Origin: Leucobacter musarum subsp. musarum
GTDB lineage: Bacteria; Actinomycetota; Actinomycetes; Actinomycetales; Microbacteriaceae
NCBI RefSeq assembly: GCF_001273845.1
Contig: NZ_JHBW01000062.1
Location: 62,001 to 126,000, forward strand
Reading direction: 5' to 3'
DNA length: 64,000 nucleotides
The position numbers and the translations under genes were made by a program. Shown piece by piece: positions 24,283 through 34,283 of the stretch. How positions within the stretch are numbered: the first letter of the stretch is position 1; the number at the start of each line of letters is the position of its first letter. The notes beneath the pieces are model-generated. The model saw only the letters and a list, made by a program, of their open reading frames with translations, searched no databases and had not been told where the DNA came from.

Positions 24283-25515
24283 ATGGGCGCCATCACGACG
24301 CCCGGCGACGCGAACGCGCTCTTGGCAGAGATCGCCGACATCGGCACCGACCCGGTGCGCGGCGGCTACACGCGCCCGGTCTTCTCCGCACCCGAACTCG
24401 AACTGCGCACCTGGTTCGCGCGTCACGCAGCCGATCGTGGGCTCGCGCTCGAGACCGACGGCAACGGCATCATCTGGGCGTGGTGGGACGTGCCGGGCGG
24501 TGACCGCAGCGGTGCCATCGTCACCGGCTCGCACCTCGACTCCGTGCCGGGCGGCGGCAACTTCGACGGCCCGCTGGGAGTTGTGAGCGGCCTCGCCGCA
24601 GTCGACCGCCTGCACGAGCGCGGTGTCGCTCCGCAGCGTCCCCTCGCCGTCGCGGTGTTTCCCGAGGAGGAAGGCAGCCGCTTCGGCGTCGCGTGCCTCG
24701 GGTCGCGCCTGCTCGTCGGGGTGACCCCGCCGAGCCGCGTGCGCGAGCTGACCGATGAGGCGGGTGTGAGCTATGCCCAGGCCGCGACTGCGGCCGGGTT
24801 CGATCCGGATCGCATCGGCCCCGACCCCGAGCGTCTCGCCCGCATCGCGGCGTTCGTGGAGTTACACGTGGAACAGGGCCGCGGGCTCGAAGATCTCGGG
24901 CAGCCGGTCGCGCTCGCCGGGGCGATTCTCGGACACGGCCGCTGGCACGTGATCATCGAGGGTCGCGGTGATCACGCCGGGGCGACGCGCATGAGCGATC
25001 GCCAAGACCCGGTGGTGGTCGCGGCTGAGATGATCCGGAGCACCCGCGAGCGTACGCTCGCCGTGCCCGACGCCCGCGGCACGGTCGGTCGTATCGCCGT
25101 CGTGCCCGGCGGCACCAACGTCATCGCCTCGCGTGCCGAAACCTGGCTCGACGTGCGGCACCGCGACGAAGCATCGGTGCGTCGCATCGTCGCCGAGATT
25201 CGCGCCGATGTGCAGCGCGCCGCCGAGACCGAGGGGTGCACCGTGCGGGTCGAGGAGCAGTCGTTCTCGCCCACCGTCGATTTCGACCCGAAGCTGCGCG
25301 CGCATCTGCGGACGGTGCTGCCGGCCGCTCCGGTGCTCGACACCGGCGCCGGCCACGACGCCGGGGTGCTCGCCGCGGCGATTCCGACCGCGATGCTCTT
25401 CGTGCGCAATCCGACCGGCGCCTCCCACACCCCGGCCGAGACCTCCGCGCCCGCCGACGTCGACGCGGGAGTCGAAGCCCTCACCGACGTGTTGCACTCG
25501 CTCCTGACGTACTAA
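24283..25515 (+). CDS. M20-family N-carbamoyl amino acid / allantoate amidohydrolase
   Basis: 410 residues of the Zn-dependent carbamoylase type. Metal ligands sit in GSHLDSVPGGGNFDGPLG (His, Asp), FPEEEGSRFG (Glu pair), ELHVEQG (His) and ASHTPAE (late His). The dimerisation domain contains GRGDHAG. Such enzymes split N-carbamoyl amino acids or allantoate and release ammonia and CO2. I start at the ATG at 24283, one base after the preceding stop; the longer frame lacks family similarity. It sits ahead of the ammonium transporter, so the cluster appears to liberate and recapture ammonium. A specific substrate cannot be named. Confidence 0.85.
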   Translation: MGAITTPGDANALLAEIADIGTDPVRGGYTRPVFSAPELELRTWFARHAADRGLALETDGNGIIWAWWDVPGGDRSGAIVTGSHLDSVPGGGNFDGPLGVVSGLAAVDRLHERGVAPQRPLAVAVFPEEEGSRFGVACLGSRLLVGVTPPSRVRELTDEAGVSYAQAATAAGFDPDRIGPDPERLARIAAFVELHVEQGRGLEDLGQPVALAGAILGHGRWHVIIEGRGDHAGATRMSDRQDPVVVAAEMIRSTRERTLAVPDARGTVGRIAVVPGGTNVIASRAETWLDVRHRDEASVRRIVAEIRADVQRAAETEGCTVRVEEQSFSPTVDFDPKLRAHLRTVLPAAPVLDTGAGHDAGVLAAAIPTAMLFVRNPTGASHTPAETSAPADVDAGVEALTDVLHSLLTY

Positions 25516-25590
25516 CCCCCTGCGGGCGGGCCCCAGCCGGGCTCGCCCGCAGTGCTTTCCCCTCCCGAAACCGCCCCCGAAAGGACCGAT

Positions 25591-26862
25591 ATGGATATCA
25601 CCTCGCAAGTGAACACGGCGTGGATGCTCACCGCCACCGTCGCCGTCACCCTCATGCTGCCCGGGCTCGCGCTCTACTACGGCGGCCTCTCGCGCACCAA
25701 GAACATCCTGAACACCATCATGATCGTCTTCGGCGGCTTCGCCGTGACCGCCGTGCTGTGGGTGCTCGTCGGCTACGGCCTGACGCTCGGCGACTCGGTC
25801 GGCGGGGCGGGCATCATCGGCAACCCGGCGGGCCTGATCGGCATCGGCGAGCTGCTCGGCGCCGAAACGCCTGAGGGGGCAGTGCCCGCGATTCTCATCG
25901 CCGTCTTCCAACTGATCTTCGCCGGCCTCACCGTCGGCATCATCGGCGGCGCCGTCGAGGGGCGCATGAAGTTCTCGACGTGGCTGATCTTCAGCGGCCT
26001 GTGGGCGACGCTCGTCTACTTCCCCGTGGCGCACTGGGTGTTCGCGTTCGACGCGGCCGATGGATCGACGATCGGCGGGTGGATCGCCAACAAGGTGCAC
26101 GCCATCGACTTCGCCGGCGGCACCGCCGTGCACATGAACGCCGGCGTCGCCGCGCTCGTGCTCGCGCTCTTCCTCGGCAAGCGCCGCGACTTCCCGCACG
26201 TCGGCCGGCCCGGCAACCTGCCCATCGCGGTGCTCGGCGGCGGCCTGCTGCTCGTCGGCTGGTACGGCTTCAACGGCGGGTCGTCGGGCGGCATCAACGA
26301 CAGCGCGGGCGTCGCCCTCACCAACACCCTCGTCGCCGCGTGCGCCGGTCTGCTCGGCTGGCTCGTGATCGAGCGGATCGTGCGCAAGGCGGCCACTTCG
26401 CTCGGCGCGATCTCGGGCGTGCTTGGCGGTCTCGTCGGCATCACCCCGGCCGCGAATTCGGTGTCGCCGCTCGGTGCGCTCGGCATCGGCTTCCTCGCAG
26501 GCATCGTCGCGTTCGCGACGCTCGGCCTGAAAGAGAAGCTCGGCTACGACGACGCGCTCGACGCGGTGGCGATCCACATGTTCCCCGGCATCTTCGGCAC
26601 GATCGCGATCGCGTTCATCGCCGACCCCAGCTCGCCTGCGGGGGCGACCGGCATCTTCTTCGGCGGCGGTTGGGAACTGCTCGGCGCGCAGCTCACCGCG
26701 GTCGGCGCGGTCTTCGCCTACACGTTCATCGTCACGGCGATCATCGCGTTCGTGCTCAAGGTCACCGTCGGGCTCCGCGTGCCCGACGGTGAGGAGCGCG
26801 CGGGCCTCGACACCTCACTGCACGTCGAGACCGCGTACGAGTTCGACGATACGCGGCCGTGA
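25591..26862 (+). CDS. amt: Ammonium transporter
   Basis: 423 residues, eleven membrane helices. The family signature near the N-terminus (LALYYGGLSRTKN) and the twin-His pore region (DFAGGTAVHMNAG, then DAVAIHMFPG) are present. It moves ammonium inwards through a pore with Phe and twin His residues. GAAAGG precedes the ATG. It is followed 59 bp later by the PII gene, the classic amtB-glnK pair in which PII plugs the channel when nitrogen is plentiful. A 75-bp gap separates it from the M20 hydrolase, so it may be in the same transcript. Confidence 0.95.
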   Translation: MDITSQVNTAWMLTATVAVTLMLPGLALYYGGLSRTKNILNTIMIVFGGFAVTAVLWVLVGYGLTLGDSVGGAGIIGNPAGLIGIGELLGAETPEGAVPAILIAVFQLIFAGLTVGIIGGAVEGRMKFSTWLIFSGLWATLVYFPVAHWVFAFDAADGSTIGGWIANKVHAIDFAGGTAVHMNAGVAALVLALFLGKRRDFPHVGRPGNLPIAVLGGGLLLVGWYGFNGGSSGGINDSAGVALTNTLVAACAGLLGWLVIERIVRKAATSLGAISGVLGGLVGITPAANSVSPLGALGIGFLAGIVAFATLGLKEKLGYDDALDAVAIHMFPGIFGTIAIAFIADPSSPAGATGIFFGGGWELLGAQLTAVGAVFAYTFIVTAIIAFVLKVTVGLRVPDGEERAGLDTSLHVETAYEFDDTRP

Positions 26863-26921
26863 GTCGCGCATGCGCTCGCACCCGCTCCGCTCCTGCCTGA
26901 AACCTTGAAAGGATACGCATC

Positions 26922-27263
26922 ATGAAGCTCATCACCGCAGTGCTGCAAACCAGTGCCCTCGAACCCGTGAAGCTCGCCCTCGCCGAAGTCGGCGTGAAGG
27001 GCATGACGATCTCGGATGCGAAGGGGCATGGCACCCAGACCGGCAAGGTCGAGGTCTATCGCTCGCAGAAGGTCAAAGTCGACTTTCTTCCGAAGCTGTA
27101 CATCGAGATCGTGGTCGCCGATGACGTGCTCGAACCCGCGCTGACCGCGATTCAAGACGCCGCGCGCACCGGCTCGATCGGCGACGGCAAGATCTGGGTC
27201 ACTGACGTGCTCCAGGTGATTCGCGTGCGCACCGGCGAGACCGGGGAAGACGCGACGAAGTAG
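26922..27263 (+). CDS. glnK: PII nitrogen regulator lacking Tyr51
   Basis: 113 residues, aligning without gaps to GlnB/GlnK. Conserved are EVGVKGMT, the Tyr46-Arg47 of the T-loop, VDFLPK, IEIVV, GSIGDGKIWV and the RVRTGE end. The T-loop reads V43-EVYRSQKVKVDF: position 51, the tyrosine that is uridylylated or adenylylated in most bacteria, is Val. Position 49 is Gln, so the cyanobacterial Ser49 phosphosite is missing as well. Regulation by 2-oxoglutarate and ATP/ADP could remain, but covalent modification by GlnD at this site cannot occur. No glnD follows. The ribosome-binding site is GAAAGGA. A strong terminator follows. Confidence 0.92.
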   Translation: MKLITAVLQTSALEPVKLALAEVGVKGMTISDAKGHGTQTGKVEVYRSQKVKVDFLPKLYIEIVVADDVLEPALTAIQDAARTGSIGDGKIWVTDVLQVIRVRTGETGEDATK

Positions 27264-27284
27264 GGGGACGCCGGGCCCGAAGGC

Positions 27285-27317
27285 ACGAAACCCCCGCAGC
27301 GGTTGCGGGGGTTTCGT
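27285..27317. terminator. Bidirectional terminator between glnK and trpS
   Basis: A 14-bp perfect stem (27285-27298 with 27304-27317) with a 5-nt loop, ending in GGGGGTTTCGT on both strands, sits between two convergent genes. Confidence 0.85.
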
Positions 27318-27346
27318 ACGTTCGTGAGTTGCGAAGCCGGCTGGAG

Positions 27347-28444
<1,098 letters not shown>

Positions 28445-28478
28445 TCACGGCAGCCGGCCCGAGCGCCGAGGAGTGGGC

Positions 28479-29336
28479 CTAGGCGCGGTAGTCGACGACG
28501 GTGGCGGCGTGATCCGACCAGCGGGCGTCGTACGACTCGGCCCGGTCGACCGTGTAGTGCTCGACGCGCTCGGCGAGCGCCGTCGTGACGACCTGGTAGT
28601 CGATGCGCCAACCCGTGTCGTTGTCGAACGCCTGGCCGCGGTTCGACCACCACGTGTACGGGCCGTCGACCTCGCCGTGGAAGCGGCGCCCGACGTCGAC
28701 CCAGCCGTAGCCGGCGCCCTCGGTGCCGTCGACACCGGTGATGGTCTCGCCTTCAGCCCCGAAGAACCGGTCGAAGTAGGAACGCTCGCGCGGCAGGAAC
28801 CCGGCGCGCTTCACGTTGCCCTTCCAGTTCTTGATGTCGAGCTCGCGGTGCCCCACGTTGAAGTCGCCGACGATTGCGACGAGCTCGCGCTCGGCCGAGA
28901 GCTCGCGCATGCGCTCACTCATCGCGTCGAGGAACGCCCACTTCGCCTCCTGGCGCGGCGTATCGACCTCGCCCGAGTGCGTGTAGTTGCTGATGACCGT
29001 GAAGGGGGTGCCACCGAGATCGAAGTCTGCTTCGATCCAGCGACCCGACGACTGGATCTGCTCCTGGGCGTCGAGTGCGCCGAGGCCCACGCGGTGGGCG
29101 GTGGCGGGAACGCGGCTTGCGATGGCGACGCCGGCGCGGCCCTTGATCTGGCAGGGGTCGTGCAGAAAGTGCCAACCCTCGCCGAGCAGCTCGGTGAGGT
29201 GGGCATCATCGGCGCGCACCTCTTGCAGGGCGAGCACGTCGACGCCGCGTGCCTCGAGCCAGTCGCCCATGCCCTTCCGGTACGCGGCCCGGATGCCGTT
29301 GACGTTGACGGATGCGAGACGCAAGGTTTCAGCCAT
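28479..29336 (-). CDS. xthA: Exodeoxyribonuclease III, paralogue 1
   Basis: 285 residues of the EEP/AP-endonuclease family: SVNVNGIRA (Asn), LALQEVRAD (catalytic Glu), GDFNVGHRELD (Asp-x-Asn), GYGWVDVGRRF, WRIDYQV and the final SDHAATVV with the catalytic His. It cuts at abasic sites and trims 3-prime ends in base excision repair. The upstream reading frame can be extended, but the ATG at 29336 fits the family and lies 7 nt after TAGACT (leaderless). A second family member is at 40190-41068, closer to E. coli XthA in its N-terminus. Confidence 0.92.
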   Translation of the reverse strand: MAETLRLASVNVNGIRAAYRKGMGDWLEARGVDVLALQEVRADDAHLTELLGEGWHFLHDPCQIKGRAGVAIASRVPATAHRVGLGALDAQEQIQSSGRWIEADFDLGGTPFTVISNYTHSGEVDTPRQEAKWAFLDAMSERMRELSAERELVAIVGDFNVGHRELDIKNWKGNVKRAGFLPRERSYFDRFFGAEGETITGVDGTEGAGYGWVDVGRRFHGEVDGPYTWWSNRGQAFDNDTGWRIDYQVVTTALAERVEHYTVDRAESYDARWSDHAATVVDYRA

Positions 29337-29343
29337 GCCCGCC

Positions 29344-29349
29344 AGTCTA
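29344..29349 (-). promoter_or_regulatory. -10 box, leaderless xthA
   Basis: TAGACT on the minus strand ends 7 nt before the ATG at 29336. Confidence 0.5.
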
Positions 29350-29686
29350 CTTCGGCAAGGCCCCGCCGGTCGCGCCGGAGAAATTTCGTCGTGCGGATCC
29401 CGCACCTGCGACTGCACCGTGTGCACGAGGTTCGCCGCCGCGACGGAAGGCCGCGGCCGTTGCTCACACGCTCCCCAGACCAGTGCCGCCGCGTCACAGT
29501 TCGTTGCATCCCGTAACGCGACGACGCGCACCGCACCGAAGCACGTCGCACCCGTGCGGTCGTGCGCACCGGGAGATCCCTGTCATCGCGCCGATCTGCG
29601 CACGGCGTCGCCGATCATCAGGGTCGTCGATGCGGCCCCATTACTGCTGGATATTGGACGCTCCCGCGAGCCCTCGGGCACCGTGA
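29350..29686. other. Long divergent intergenic region upstream of the LLM operon
   Basis: No frame here has a ribosome-binding site or family similarity. It should contain the promoter and regulator sites of the large operon that starts at 29730, although I see no convincing -35/-10 pair. ATATTGGACG near 29651 is the most promoter-like stretch. Confidence 0.5.
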
Positions 29687-29702
29687 TGTTTCACGTAGAA
29701 CA
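29687..29702. promoter_or_regulatory. parS-like 16-mer
   Basis: TGTTTCACGTAGAACA matches the ParB site consensus TGTTTCACGTGAAACA at 14 of 16 positions; the two differences are adjacent in the right half (AG for GA). It lies 28 bp before the first LLM gene. It could be a weak ParB site or an unrelated repressor operator. Confidence 0.4.
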
Positions 29703-29729
29703 CCCGATGCTCCAGGAGAGGTGCACCCC

Positions 29730-30893
29730 ATGCCGGTCGAATTCATCAGCCTGACGTACCCGAACGCGTCGACCGAACTCGCGCCGATTCCGAACGCGCA
29801 GATCGACCGCGATTACCTGATCCGCTACGCCCGAGCCGTTGAGGACGCCGGGTTCGACTACACGCTGCAGCCATACGGATCGTCGTCGTTCGACCCATTC
29901 ATTACGGGGGCGACGCTGGCGCAGTACACGGAGCGTGTGCGGCCGATCATCGCGCTGCGCCCGAACAACATCCACCCGACGTACGCGGCGAAGACCCTCG
30001 CGACGCTCGACCAGGTGAGCGGCGGCCGCGCCGTCGTGCACTTCATCTCGGGCGGCAACGCGATCGAGCAGGCCCGCGAGGGCGACTTCCTCTCGAAGGA
30101 GGCCCGCTACGACCGCACGGAGGAGTACATTCGCATCCTCCGACGGGCGTGGGAGTCGGACGAGCCGTTCGACTGGGACGGCGAGCACTACCGGTTCACG
30201 GGGTTCTCGAACCGCGTGCGCCCCGTACACGGCACGATTCCGATATCGGTCGGAGGATCCTCCGCCGACGCCTACCGCGTCGGCGGAGCGCTCGCCGACA
30301 TCTTCGGACTCTGGGGCGAGCCGCTCGCCGAGACGCAGGAGCAGATCGACCGGATCGCGGCGGCGGCCGACGCGGCAGGGCGCACGACGCGGCCGCGTAC
30401 GTGGGTGACGTTCCGCCCGATCATCGCGCCGACCGAGGCGCTGGCGTGGGAGAAGGCGGAGCGCGTGCTTGGCGCCCTCACCGGGCCGGCCGCGGGGGCA
30501 TCGCCCCGCCCCGAACGCGCGAACGGCACCCCCGAGAACGTCGGATCGCAGCGCCTCCTCGACATCGCGGCCCGGGGCGACCTGCACGACCGCGCCCTCT
30601 GGACCTCGCCCGCTGCGGCGACGAACGCGGCGGGCGCCTCGACGGCGCTCGTCGGCACACCCGAGACGGTGGCGGCGGCGATTCTCGACTACGTCGACCT
30701 CGGCGCCGAACTGTTCTCGATTCGCGGCTACGACAACCTGAACGACGTCATCGACTACGGCCGGTACCTGCTGCCGCTCGTGCGCGAAGAGCTGGCACAT
30801 CGGGCCGCGACGGGCCGCTCGGGCGAGATCGTCGCGAACGAACCACTCACCGAGCCCTCACCGCGGCCGGCCCCGGTGCTCGCGGCCGCCTGA
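29730..30893 (+). CDS. LLM-class flavin-dependent monooxygenase (SsuD-like)
   Basis: 387 residues, luciferase-like TIM barrel. SsuD-type features are the VEFISLTYPN opening strand, IALRPNNIHPTYAAKTLATL, DQVSGGRAVVHFISGG, YDRTEEYIRILRRAW, PISVGGSSADAYRVGG and the late LVGTPETVAAAILDYVDLG. Family members use FMNH2 and O2 to attack C-S bonds in sulfonates and related molecules. The start is set by AGGAGAGG 9 nt upstream. First gene of an operon running to 40131. A partner flavin reductase is not encoded nearby. Confidence 0.88.
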   Translation: MPVEFISLTYPNASTELAPIPNAQIDRDYLIRYARAVEDAGFDYTLQPYGSSSFDPFITGATLAQYTERVRPIIALRPNNIHPTYAAKTLATLDQVSGGRAVVHFISGGNAIEQAREGDFLSKEARYDRTEEYIRILRRAWESDEPFDWDGEHYRFTGFSNRVRPVHGTIPISVGGSSADAYRVGGALADIFGLWGEPLAETQEQIDRIAAAADAAGRTTRPRTWVTFRPIIAPTEALAWEKAERVLGALTGPAAGASPRPERANGTPENVGSQRLLDIAARGDLHDRALWTSPAAATNAAGASTALVGTPETVAAAILDYVDLGAELFSIRGYDNLNDVIDYGRYLLPLVREELAHRAATGRSGEIVANEPLTEPSPRPAPVLAAA

Positions 30894-30947
30894 GCGATAC
30901 CGCCGCGCCCGCACCCCACCCACAACTTCCCCGAAAGGACCGTCATC

Positions 30948-32300
30948 GTGACCTCCTCACCCCGTCAGGTGCACCTCAATCTGCTGGTCTCTGGTTTCGG
31001 CACCCATGGCGGCGCCTGGCTGCACCCGTCTGCGCAGGGCCTCGATCCGCGCGACCTCGAGCACTACGTGCGCATCGCCGAGACAGCGGAGCGCGGCACG
31101 TTCGACGCGCTGCTGTTCGCCGACGCCCCGGCCCTCGGCGCGGGCGCGGGTGCCTACCTCGGCAACCCGTTCGAGCCGATTACGCTGCTGGCCGCCTTGG
31201 CAGCGCGCACGTCGCACATCGGGCTGATCCCGACCGCCTCGACAACGTTCAACGAGCCGTACAACCTGGCCCGCTTCGTGGCGTCGCTCGACCTGATCAG
31301 CGGCGGCCGTGCGGGCTGGAACGCGGTGACCACGTCGAACCTCGACGCCGCCCGCAACTTCGGGCTCGACGCCCATCTCGCGCACGAGGTGCGATACAAG
31401 CGAGCCGACGAGTTCATCGCGGTGGTGCAGCAACTCTGGCATAGCTGGGAGCGCGGCGCGGTCGACGTGATGCCCGAGCAGCGTCAGCAAGTGCGTCCGG
31501 GCAGCGTGCACCGCATCGAGCACGCAGGCGAGATCTTCTCGGTCGAGGGGGCGCTCAACGTGCCGCCGAGCCCGCAGGGTCGGCCGGTGCAGGTGCAGGC
31601 CGGCGGCTCCGGGGCCGGCATCCGCCTGGGCGCGCGCTACGCCGAACTCGTGTACGCGAACGCGGGGTCGCTCGAGTCGTCGCGCGCCTTCCTGCGGGAG
31701 TTCAAGGAGACCGCGGCGTCGTACGGCCGAGATCCGGAGCACATCGCCATTGCTCCCGGGGTGGTGCCCTTCGTTGCCGGCACCGAGGAGGAGGCCCGTC
31801 GCGTGAAGCGCGAGATCGAGGCCGGTATCGACGTCGCCGCGCTTCTGCCGGAGGCCGAGAAGCGGTTGTTCGTCGACCTGTCGGGGTTCGATCTCGATGC
31901 ACCCTTCCCGGCACACCTGTTGCCGGACGTGGCGGAGGCAACGAACTCGATTCGCACCTACGCCGAGCTGCGGGCCACGCTGCAGGCCGGTGACTACACG
32001 GTGCGCGAGGCGCTGCTGCGCGTGAGCGGCGGGTCGATCCACCGCGAGTTCGTGGGCTCGGTCGAGCAGTTCGCCGGCGAGCTCGAAACCTGGTTCGCCG
32101 CGGGCGCCGCCGACGGTTTCACGCTGATGCCGCCACTGGTGCCCGATCAGCTCGACGCGCTCGTGGACGGCGTCGTGCCGATCCTGCGCGAGCGCGGCCT
32201 CTTCCGCGAGGCATACGAGGCGACCACCCTGCGTGGGCACTACGGCATCCCGGAGCCCGAGGCTCCGATCGGACGCGCGCGCGAGCGGGTGCCCGCGTGA
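30948..32300 (+). CDS. LLM-class flavin-dependent monooxygenase (NtaA/SnaA/DszA type)
   Basis: 450 residues of the larger LLM subgroup: HLNLLVSGFGTHGGAW at the start, ETAERGTFDALLFAD, then TTFNEPYNLARFVASLDLISGGRAGWNAVTT, and EVRYKRADEFI. This subgroup includes nitrilotriacetate and dibenzothiophene-sulfone monooxygenases and Bacillus YtnJ/YxeK, which act on S-substituted N-acetylcysteines. The GTG start has GAAAGGA upstream, and the stop overlaps the permease gene by 4 bp. Substrate specificity is inferred from operon context only. Confidence 0.87.
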   Translation: MTSSPRQVHLNLLVSGFGTHGGAWLHPSAQGLDPRDLEHYVRIAETAERGTFDALLFADAPALGAGAGAYLGNPFEPITLLAALAARTSHIGLIPTASTTFNEPYNLARFVASLDLISGGRAGWNAVTTSNLDAARNFGLDAHLAHEVRYKRADEFIAVVQQLWHSWERGAVDVMPEQRQQVRPGSVHRIEHAGEIFSVEGALNVPPSPQGRPVQVQAGGSGAGIRLGARYAELVYANAGSLESSRAFLREFKETAASYGRDPEHIAIAPGVVPFVAGTEEEARRVKREIEAGIDVAALLPEAEKRLFVDLSGFDLDAPFPAHLLPDVAEATNSIRTYAELRATLQAGDYTVREALLRVSGGSIHREFVGSVEQFAGELETWFAAGAADGFTLMPPLVPDQLDALVDGVVPILRERGLFREAYEATTLRGHYGIPEPEAPIGRARERVPA

Positions 32301-33295
32301 GCGCGGCCGTACTGACCCGCGTCGGCCTCGGCGCGAGTGCGGGCACCGCTGCTCGGGTCGCGTGGCGCATCGCCCGCTCCCTCATCTCGCTCGTGCTCGT
32401 GCTGTTCGTCACCGCGTCGCTCACCTTCGTGGTGATGGAGCTCGCGGGCGGTGATCCGGTATCTGCCGTGCTGGGCGAGAACGCGGTTATCGACGAGGCG
32501 ACGCGGCAGGCCGTGATTGCGCAGTACGGGTTGGATCAGCCGATCTGGATTCGCTACCTCGACTACCTGTCGGGGCTGCCGTTCGGCGACTTCGGCCTGT
32601 CGTACGTGCAGCGAAAGCCGGTGAGCGAGGTGCTCGCGGTCGGCTTCGCCCCCACCGCGCAGCTCGCGCTCGCCGCAGCGGTGGTCGCGATCGTGATCGC
32701 GCTCTTCGTCGGGCTCGGCACCTCGCGCACCCGCCCGGTGCCGCGCTTCATCGCGCAGGCGCTCGAGCTCGTGCTCGTGTCGACGCCGACGTTCTGGCTT
32801 GGCATCATCTTGCTGACCATCTTCGGATTCGGGCTGCGCTGGTTCCCGATCTGGGGCGACGACGGCTGGCAGAGCCTGGTGCTGCCCGCGTTCGCGCTTG
32901 GACTGCCGATCGCGGCGATGCTCGCGCAGGTGATTCGCGAGGGGGCGGATCGCGCGGAGTCCGAACCCTTCGTGCTCTCGGCGCGAGCGCGTGGCACCAG
33001 CGACACCCGTGTGCGGTACGTGCACATCCTGCGCCACGCGGCCGGGCCGGCGCTCAACGTCGCGGGCCTCGTGATCGGCGGGCTACTCGGCGGCGCCGTG
33101 CTGACGGAAAGCGTCTTCGGTCGTGCGGGCCTCGGATCCATCGCCCTGCAGGCGATCGTGCGCCGCGACCTGCCGGTGGTGCTCGCGGTGGTGCTCGTCT
33201 CGGCCACCGTCTACGTGATCGTGAGCACGATCACTGACCTGCTGCAGACCCTGCTCGATCCGCGCACCGCCCACGCCGAACGGAGGGCCGTCTGA
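32297..33295 (+). CDS. Peptide-type ABC transporter permease 1 (DppB-like)
   Basis: 332 residues, six membrane helices. Typical DppB features are the first helix followed by GDPVSAVLGENAVID, a periplasmic loop, the GLPFGDFGLSY segment, the EAA loop (VLSARARGTSDTRVRYVHILRHA) and GAVLTESVFGRAGLGS. It forms the import channel with the next gene product. A 4-bp overlap upstream and a 1-bp overlap downstream indicate strict co-expression. Confidence 0.92.
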   Translation: MSAAVLTRVGLGASAGTAARVAWRIARSLISLVLVLFVTASLTFVVMELAGGDPVSAVLGENAVIDEATRQAVIAQYGLDQPIWIRYLDYLSGLPFGDFGLSYVQRKPVSEVLAVGFAPTAQLALAAAVVAIVIALFVGLGTSRTRPVPRFIAQALELVLVSTPTFWLGIILLTIFGFGLRWFPIWGDDGWQSLVLPAFALGLPIAAMLAQVIREGADRAESEPFVLSARARGTSDTRVRYVHILRHAAGPALNVAGLVIGGLLGGAVLTESVFGRAGLGSIALQAIVRRDLPVVLAVVLVSATVYVIVSTITDLLQTLLDPRTAHAERRAV

Positions 33296-34281
33296 TGACC
33301 GCCTCGACCCTGCTCGACACCGAGACCCGCACCGTTGCGCCCGCCGCCCCCGCCGCTTCGGGCACCGTCGCGAGTTCAACGCCGACCGCGCCGCCGACGC
33401 TCGCGCGCACCGTCGCCGATGCCGCGGCCGCTGAGGTCGCGGTCGGGCCCGGCACCGCACCGCGCTGGCGCCGGATCGCGCACCTCGCCGGGGTGATCGC
33501 TCTGGGCCTGCTGCTCGCCCTGCTCGCCGCCGCGGTCGCCGTTCCGGGGTGGCTCGCGCCCTACCCGCCGCTTGCCGCCGATACGCAGGCGACGCTGCAG
33601 GCACCGAGCGCCGCGCATCTGCTCGGCACCGACCCGATCGGCCGCGATGTGCTCTCGCGACTCATCTACGGTGCCCGCTACTCGCTGTCGATCGGCGTCG
33701 GCGCCACGCTCCTGGCCGCGATCATCGGCACCGTGCTCGGCACCCTCGCGGGCATCGCGCCGCGCGCGGCCGACGAGTTCATCGTTCGCCTGCTCGATGT
33801 GGTGAACGCCGTTCCCGAGATTCTGCTCGCCCTCGTCGTCATCGCGATTGTCGGGCCCGGACCGCTCAACATCATCATCGCCATCGGCATCGCCGCGATT
33901 CCGCGCTTCGCACGCGTGGTGCGCGTGCAGGTGCGGGCGCTGCAGCACAGCGGCTGGGTCGAGAGTGCGGTGACGCAGGGCCTCGGCTTCTGGCACCGCG
34001 TCGGCAAGCACATCGTGCCCAACACGATCGGCCCCGTCGTCGTGCTGGCGACGATTGGCACCGGCACCGCGATTCTCAACGCCGCCGGCCTATCGTTCCT
34101 CGGGCTCGGTCCGCAGCCTCCCGCCCCCGAGTGGGGCGCCGTGCTCGCCGAGAGCCGCGACTACTTCAACCTCGGCTGGTGGGTCGCCGTATTCCCAGGT
34201 CTCGCCGTGCTCGGCACCGTGTGCCTCATCACCGTTGTCGGCCGCCGCCTGCAGCACCGCTATCAGGGAACGGGAGTCTGA
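33295..34281 (+). CDS. Peptide-type ABC transporter permease 2 (DppC-like)
   Basis: 328 residues. An Ala/Thr-rich cytoplasmic head of about 60 residues precedes the first helix. HLLGTDPIGRDVLSRLIYGAR is the DppC signature, and the EAA loop reads VESAVTQGLGFWHRVGKHIVPN. The final periplasmic stretch has LSFLGLGPQPPAPEWGA. Pairs with the DppB-like permease. The head is longer than in E. coli DppC. Confidence 0.92.
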   Translation: MTASTLLDTETRTVAPAAPAASGTVASSTPTAPPTLARTVADAAAAEVAVGPGTAPRWRRIAHLAGVIALGLLLALLAAAVAVPGWLAPYPPLAADTQATLQAPSAAHLLGTDPIGRDVLSRLIYGARYSLSIGVGATLLAAIIGTVLGTLAGIAPRAADEFIVRLLDVVNAVPEILLALVVIAIVGPGPLNIIIAIGIAAIPRFARVVRVQVRALQHSGWVESAVTQGLGFWHRVGKHIVPNTIGPVVVLATIGTGTAILNAAGLSFLGLGPQPPAPEWGAVLAESRDYFNLGWWVAVFPGLAVLGTVCLITVVGRRLQHRYQGTGV

Positions 34282-34283
34282 CC

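Noticed and set aside
24862-26577. 571-codon minus-strand ORF
   Set aside because: Antisense shadow of the M20 hydrolase and amt; composition is Arg/Gly/Glu/His-rich without structure.
33549-34283. N-terminal extension of the double ATPase
   Set aside because: Out-of-frame shadow of the permease; the ATPase fold begins after the ATG at 34284.
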